18,112 bases of DNA from Bacteriovoracaceae bacterium UBA7317 (lineage in GTDB: Bacteria > Bdellovibrionota > Bacteriovoracia > Bacteriovoracales > Bacteriovoracaceae): contig DKQD01000022.1 of assembly GCA_002474345.1 (NCBI GenBank), positions 1 to 18,112 on the forward strand, given 5' to 3'. The position numbers were made by a program, and so were the translations under genes. Of this stretch, positions 15,378-18,112 are shown piece by piece. Every line of letters begins with the position of its first letter. Position 1 is the stretch's first letter. The notes beneath the pieces are model-generated. The model saw only the letters and a program-made list of their open reading frames with translations, was not told the DNA's origin and made no database searches.

Positions 15378-15589
15378 AGGCTTTCCTTTTATAAAAATCC
15401 AATTGGGTGACCCTCTTTTCTCAATATTTTAAAAAAAGTTGGGCCACCCTTTTTAAATCTTCATTGTAAAAAACGGGCCCTGGCTTTTTTTTTAAAAAAA
15501 GGCTCCTTGAAAAAGGTCAAAGGATATGAAACAAGGGTTAGCAGAAATTATCCCAAAAATAACATTTTCAAGGTGAAGGAAAATTTAAA
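15378..15589. other. Intergenic region with homopolymer tracts and two similar mini-hairpins
   Basis: These 212 bases contain no gene. Two related elements occur 36 bp apart: TTGGG-TGA-CCCTC then TTTT (15403-15419), and TTGGG-CCA-CCC then TTTTT (15439-15454). Each is a 3-bp GC stem followed by a T-run, weak as a terminator alone but suggestive in tandem after the cysteine-rich gene. Further on are GGGCCC (15475-15480), a run of nine T, and a run of seven A. AAGGA (15576-15580) is the ribosome site of gloA. Confidence 0.35.
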
Positions 15590-16009
15590 ATGAAGTTTTT
15601 GCACGCCATGATTAGAGTGTTGGACCTAGATAAATCCCTCAAGTTTTTTATTAATGATTTAGGATTAAAAGAGGTCAGAAGAAAAGAAGTTCCCCAAGGC
15701 AAATTTACCTTGGTCTTCCTTGCAACAGAAGAGGGCGGACCTGAAATTGAGCTTACCTATAACTGGGACGAAAAAGATCCCTATAGCGTTGGCCGTTCCT
15801 TTGGTCACCTCGCTTTTCAAGTCGAAGATATCTATCAAAAATGCGAAGACCTTCAAAATAAAGGTGTCAAAATATTAAGACCCCCAAGAGATGGATACAT
15901 GGCGTTCATAAAGTCTCCAGATGGAATCTCAGTTGAGCTTTTACAAAAGGGTCGGCCCCAACCTGTAAAAGAACCGTGGAAAAGCCAACCTTCAGTGGGG
16001 TCGTGGTAA
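15590..16009 (+). CDS. gloA: Lactoylglutathione lyase (glyoxalase I)
   Basis: This is a 139-residue VOC-superfamily protein close to E. coli GloA (135 residues). It isomerises the hemithioacetal of methylglyoxal and glutathione to lactoylglutathione in the cytoplasm. All four metal ligands are present: His5 in FLHAMIRV, Glu54 in IELTYNWD, His73 in FGHLAFQV and Glu116 in GISVELLQ. The paired beta-alpha-beta halves ([16 protein letters not shown] and [16 protein letters not shown]) are complete. A tail of about 18 residues rich in Pro and Trp extends past the usual end. AAGGA lies 9 bases before the ATG. The gene appears monocistronic. The family assignment is strong; the metal (Ni or Zn) cannot be read from the sequence. 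Confidence 0.93.
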   Translation: MKFLHAMIRVLDLDKSLKFFINDLGLKEVRRKEVPQGKFTLVFLATEEGGPEIELTYNWDEKDPYSVGRSFGHLAFQVEDIYQKCEDLQNKGVKILRPPRDGYMAFIKSPDGISVELLQKGRPQPVKEPWKSQPSVGSW

Positions 16010-16051
16010 CCACTTTTAAAATAAAGAGGCCTTGGAGTAACCTTTGCTGAA

Positions 16052-16080
16052 TTGAAATTATAAAATCCTTCAACAATAAT
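16052..16080 (+). promoter_or_regulatory. Near-consensus sigma-70 promoter for the 589-residue exported protein gene
   Basis: TTGAAA (16052-16057) and AATAAT (16075-16080) each match the consensus at five of six positions with a 17-base spacer. Transcription would begin near 16087 and give a leader of about 55 bases ending in the GGAGG ribosome site. The gene is therefore probably separate from gloA. Confidence 0.5.
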
Positions 16081-16141
16081 AGATTCTTTAGTAGAACAAT
16101 CTTCTTCATCAAAAATTTAGAAAACCTCGAGGAGGTCTCAC

Positions 16142-17911
16142 TTGTCCACGCCTTCCCTGAAAAGCTGTTTTAAACCTGCTTACCTTTTTAAACTTTTTAT
16201 TTTGTTTTTTTGCATTGCTAAATCAACACTCGCTGCTACTTCCGAACCTATTAGACCCGACTCCCCTCATAAAGAGTTAAGCCGAAGGGCCAGGGAAGTT
16301 ATTAGAGACATTAAGGCGTTAGGTCCCGGTGGACCTCTTCTTCCAGAAGAAATCTCTAAAATTGAAAAAGAACTCGTTCTATTTGAAAAAAGTGAAGAGG
16401 GAGATGAAAAAAGCCGTAAACCAAAAAAACCTCCCTTTGTGCGCTATGAAGATGTCAAACAATGGAAAAAACTTGGAGACCGTTACGCGGTAGGGCTCGA
16501 CGAAAAAGGGAAAAAGCTTGGTATTTTCGACCTCTCACTTCCCGACAAAAAAAGTCCTGAATATCAAAAAAAGGCGGTTCTGGCCCTCATTGAAACTCAA
16601 GGCCACTACATCAGAGACCTCATTAAAATTATTCGTGAGGTCATTAGAGAAAGGAGAGAAGAAAAAGCAGCCTTCCCAATTTTTGAAAAGGACAACGATA
16701 AGAAATGGGAAAGGACTGATCAATTTTTGGAACTTCTTGGAAGAACTCATAACACTAAAAAGAGCTCTTTTCCTCAGGAAGGGTGGGAACAAATAAAGTG
16801 GAAAAAGGACTTTCTTGTTTCTCATAAACATCCGCCTGAATCTTTCACTTTGGGTGATATTGATTTTGAAAAAACTGTGAAATCCTCAAAAAAACGCCTT
16901 TGGAGCCGTAAGTGGAAAAAACTAAAAAGGCTACTTGAGAAGTACTGGGGTATCAGCTTGGAAAGAGACCTCTTATCTAGGCTAAGATGGCAAAAAACAG
17001 AAAAAGGTTACGAACTTATTTTCCTTCCCTCAGCTTACAGAGACTACCCCTCAAGACCGAAAAAAATTGTCGACCTTGTCAGATGGAGGGCCAGTCTTGG
17101 CCATGCTCTTGCCAGGCTCCTTGTCAAAGAAGTCACCATACAAATCGCAGGCGTTATACCTCAAGTAGGACCACTCTTTAAATTAAGCCTACGCCGCTGG
17201 TTTAACTTTCAAGAAGAGCAGTTAAAACTTCACCGTTATGCCCTTTTGGAATATTTAAATGCAACCCATAGAGGTGAAGTCATTGACTCTTTTGAAACCC
17301 TTACAAAAAGAGAAATTATAAAGGCAGCGGTTCATATAGAGGCCAATGAAGTTAATATTCTCTATAAAATCCTTAAACTAAGAAATGCACGCTGGTGGAA
17401 AAAAGAAGTCGAGAAAGAACAAATAAGGGCGATTCAAAGTGAAAACTTTATAGTGAAAAAGGGTGGCTCATTTACCAAAATTGGAAACCTTTTTGCTAAG
17501 GGAACCATCATCAAAAGAGGTAGGGAAACAGAACATCTTTTTCTTATGGCCCTCCACCCACTCCTTAGGAAAAAGCCGACAAGTTGTTTCAACTACTCTT
17601 ATCCAAGAAGAAAAAAAGCGCGAAGAACTCTTATCCATATTGGAGAAAGCGTTCTAGAGCTCATTCCAATCGACATTCCAGGGGTTAGCTTTGCTTTAAA
17701 CCTTATTTATGATTTCCTGATTAAAAAGGGAGAAGATGATTCCAAAGTTTGGGAATCTCGTCTTATCTCCCAATTTCGTCTGGACAATCAAAATGGAAAA
17801 TGGAATCATGAGATTGAACTTCTTTATGATCAAAAATTAAATCCTTTGGAACTAAGCCTTCAAGAGGAGAGCGAATTCTTGAACAAAATGAGAAGCTCCC
17901 ACAACCTTTGA
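16142..17911 (+). CDS. Exported basic, tryptophan-rich protein of unknown function
   Basis: This 589-residue protein starts at TTG, with GGAGG (16131-16135) 6 bases upstream. A signal peptide (hydrophobic residues 14-26, cleavage after STLA at 31) directs export. The mature part is very basic and notably rich in Trp (WKRK-like patches such as LWSRKWKKLKR and NARWWKKEVEK). Two hydrophobic or amphipathic stretches occur, near 332-352 (EVTIQIAGVIPQVGPLFKL) and 503-527 (LELIPIDIPGVSFALNLIY). Either may insert into a membrane. The N-terminal third is helical and charged. I recognise no domain. An effector or a protein of the periplasm or outer membrane is possible, but nothing in the neighbourhood (gloA upstream, convergent gene downstream) indicates a role. 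A strong terminator follows 13 bases after the stop. Confidence 0.85.
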   Translation: MSTPSLKSCFKPAYLFKLFILFFCIAKSTLAATSEPIRPDSPHKELSRRAREVIRDIKALGPGGPLLPEEISKIEKELVLFEKSEEGDEKSRKPKKPPFVRYEDVKQWKKLGDRYAVGLDEKGKKLGIFDLSLPDKKSPEYQKKAVLALIETQGHYIRDLIKIIREVIRERREEKAAFPIFEKDNDKKWERTDQFLELLGRTHNTKKSSFPQEGWEQIKWKKDFLVSHKHPPESFTLGDIDFEKTVKSSKKRLWSRKWKKLKRLLEKYWGISLERDLLSRLRWQKTEKGYELIFLPSAYRDYPSRPKKIVDLVRWRASLGHALARLLVKEVTIQIAGVIPQVGPLFKLSLRRWFNFQEEQLKLHRYALLEYLNATHRGEVIDSFETLTKREIIKAAVHIEANEVNILYKILKLRNARWWKKEVEKEQIRAIQSENFIVKKGGSFTKIGNLFAKGTIIKRGRETEHLFLMALHPLLRKKPTSCFNYSYPRRKKARRTLIHIGESVLELIPIDIPGVSFALNLIYDFLIKKGEDDSKVWESRLISQFRLDNQNGKWNHEIELLYDQKLNPLELSLQEESEFLNKMRSSHNL

Positions 17912-17923
17912 AATCCTCCTTTC

Positions 17924-17959
17924 AAAAAACGGGATGGCCACTGGTCATCCCGTTTTTTT
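17924..17959. terminator. Strong bidirectional rho-independent terminator
   Basis: CGGGATG (17930-17936) pairs with CATCCCG (17946-17952). GCC and GGT extend the stem inward to a 3-base loop (ACT). Seven T (17953-17959) follow on the plus strand, and six A (17924-17929) precede, giving a T-run on the minus strand. It ends the 589-residue protein gene. In the other direction it also serves the convergent gene, whose stop codon overlaps its last bases. Confidence 0.92.
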
Positions 17960-18112
17960 ATCCCTTTAAAAGAACTATCCTCAAATCCATAATATTTACT
18001 TCTCCTTTTTCTATGCTGATAAGGCCACCAAGCTTTTTAAAATAGTTGTAGCTATCATTGCTTCTTAAATAGCTCTCGACCTCTAGGCCCGAAAGCTTTG
18101 CTTTTAAAAAAG
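17958..18112 (-). CDS. C-terminal fragment of an unidentified protein (cut by window edge)
   Basis: An open frame of 50 codons enters from the right edge on the minus strand and stops at TAA (17958-17960). The fragment (LSGLEVESYLRSND ... KLGGLISIEKG ... DLRIVLLKG) has ordinary coding composition with alternating hydrophobic residues like beta strands. It abuts the terminator on its correct side, supporting a real gene. The ending loosely resembles C-termini of AsmA- or GspN-like proteins, but 50 residues are too few to assign it. The start lies outside the window. Confidence 0.65.
   Translation of the reverse strand, partial: FLKAKLSGLEVESYLRSNDSYNYFKKLGGLISIEKGEVNIMDLRIVLLKG

Noticed and set aside
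1..18112. Search by eye for tRNA genes, CRISPR arrays, insertion sequences, att sites and riboswitches
   Set aside because: No cloverleaf with a T-loop motif, no regularly spaced direct repeats, no transposase and no conserved riboswitch core were seen. The only repeats are the coding coiled-coil arrays.

Overview
The window is a dense bacterial chromosomal segment, AT-rich by eye, with short intergenic gaps. It carries 13 complete protein genes and two that run off the ends. No tRNA, rRNA, CRISPR array, insertion sequence or phage gene was seen. Several products are exported: a trypsin-like lipoprotein, an exported EEP-family nuclease/phosphatase, a lipoprotein, an outer-membrane barrel, a six-cysteine secreted protein and a large exported basic protein. 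Together with very long coiled-coil proteins, this suggests a Gram-negative bacterium of the Bdellovibrio/Bacteriovorax kind. That placement is inference from gene content only.

Layout, left to right. Positions 1-3777 (minus strand) hold the start of a trypsin-like lipoprotein protease, an exported EEP-fold hydrolase, and a 651-residue coiled-coil protein. Next is glutamyl-tRNA synthetase (gltX, minus), then a divergent lipoprotein gene (plus) that converges within 5 bp on a beta-barrel gene (minus, with a near-consensus promoter). From 7021 to 12650 the minus strand carries, in order of transcription, a second long coiled-coil protein, a cytidylate-kinase-like protein, an aldehyde dehydrogenase and truD. 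The gaps are 21, 97 and 30 bp, and a hairpin/T-run terminator follows truD. Upstream of these on the same strand is a class III fructose-1,6-bisphosphatase. The right end (plus strand) has the small secreted cysteine-rich protein, glyoxalase I (gloA) and a 589-residue exported protein of unknown function. It closes with a strong bidirectional terminator shared with a convergent gene that leaves the window.

Housekeeping content is translation (gltX), tRNA modification (truD), gluconeogenesis (fbp) and aldehyde/methylglyoxal detoxification (ALDH, gloA). The most unusual object is the 651-residue protein at 1822-3777. Almost all of it can be written as an uninterrupted series of about 53 eleven-residue units with hydrophobic residues at positions 2, 5 and 9, and position 9 is often aromatic. 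This is a hendecad, not heptad, coiled coil, with one central register break. The second coiled-coil protein (10392-12650) instead has classical heptads and a globular C-terminal domain, and it sits directly upstream of a kinase-like gene.
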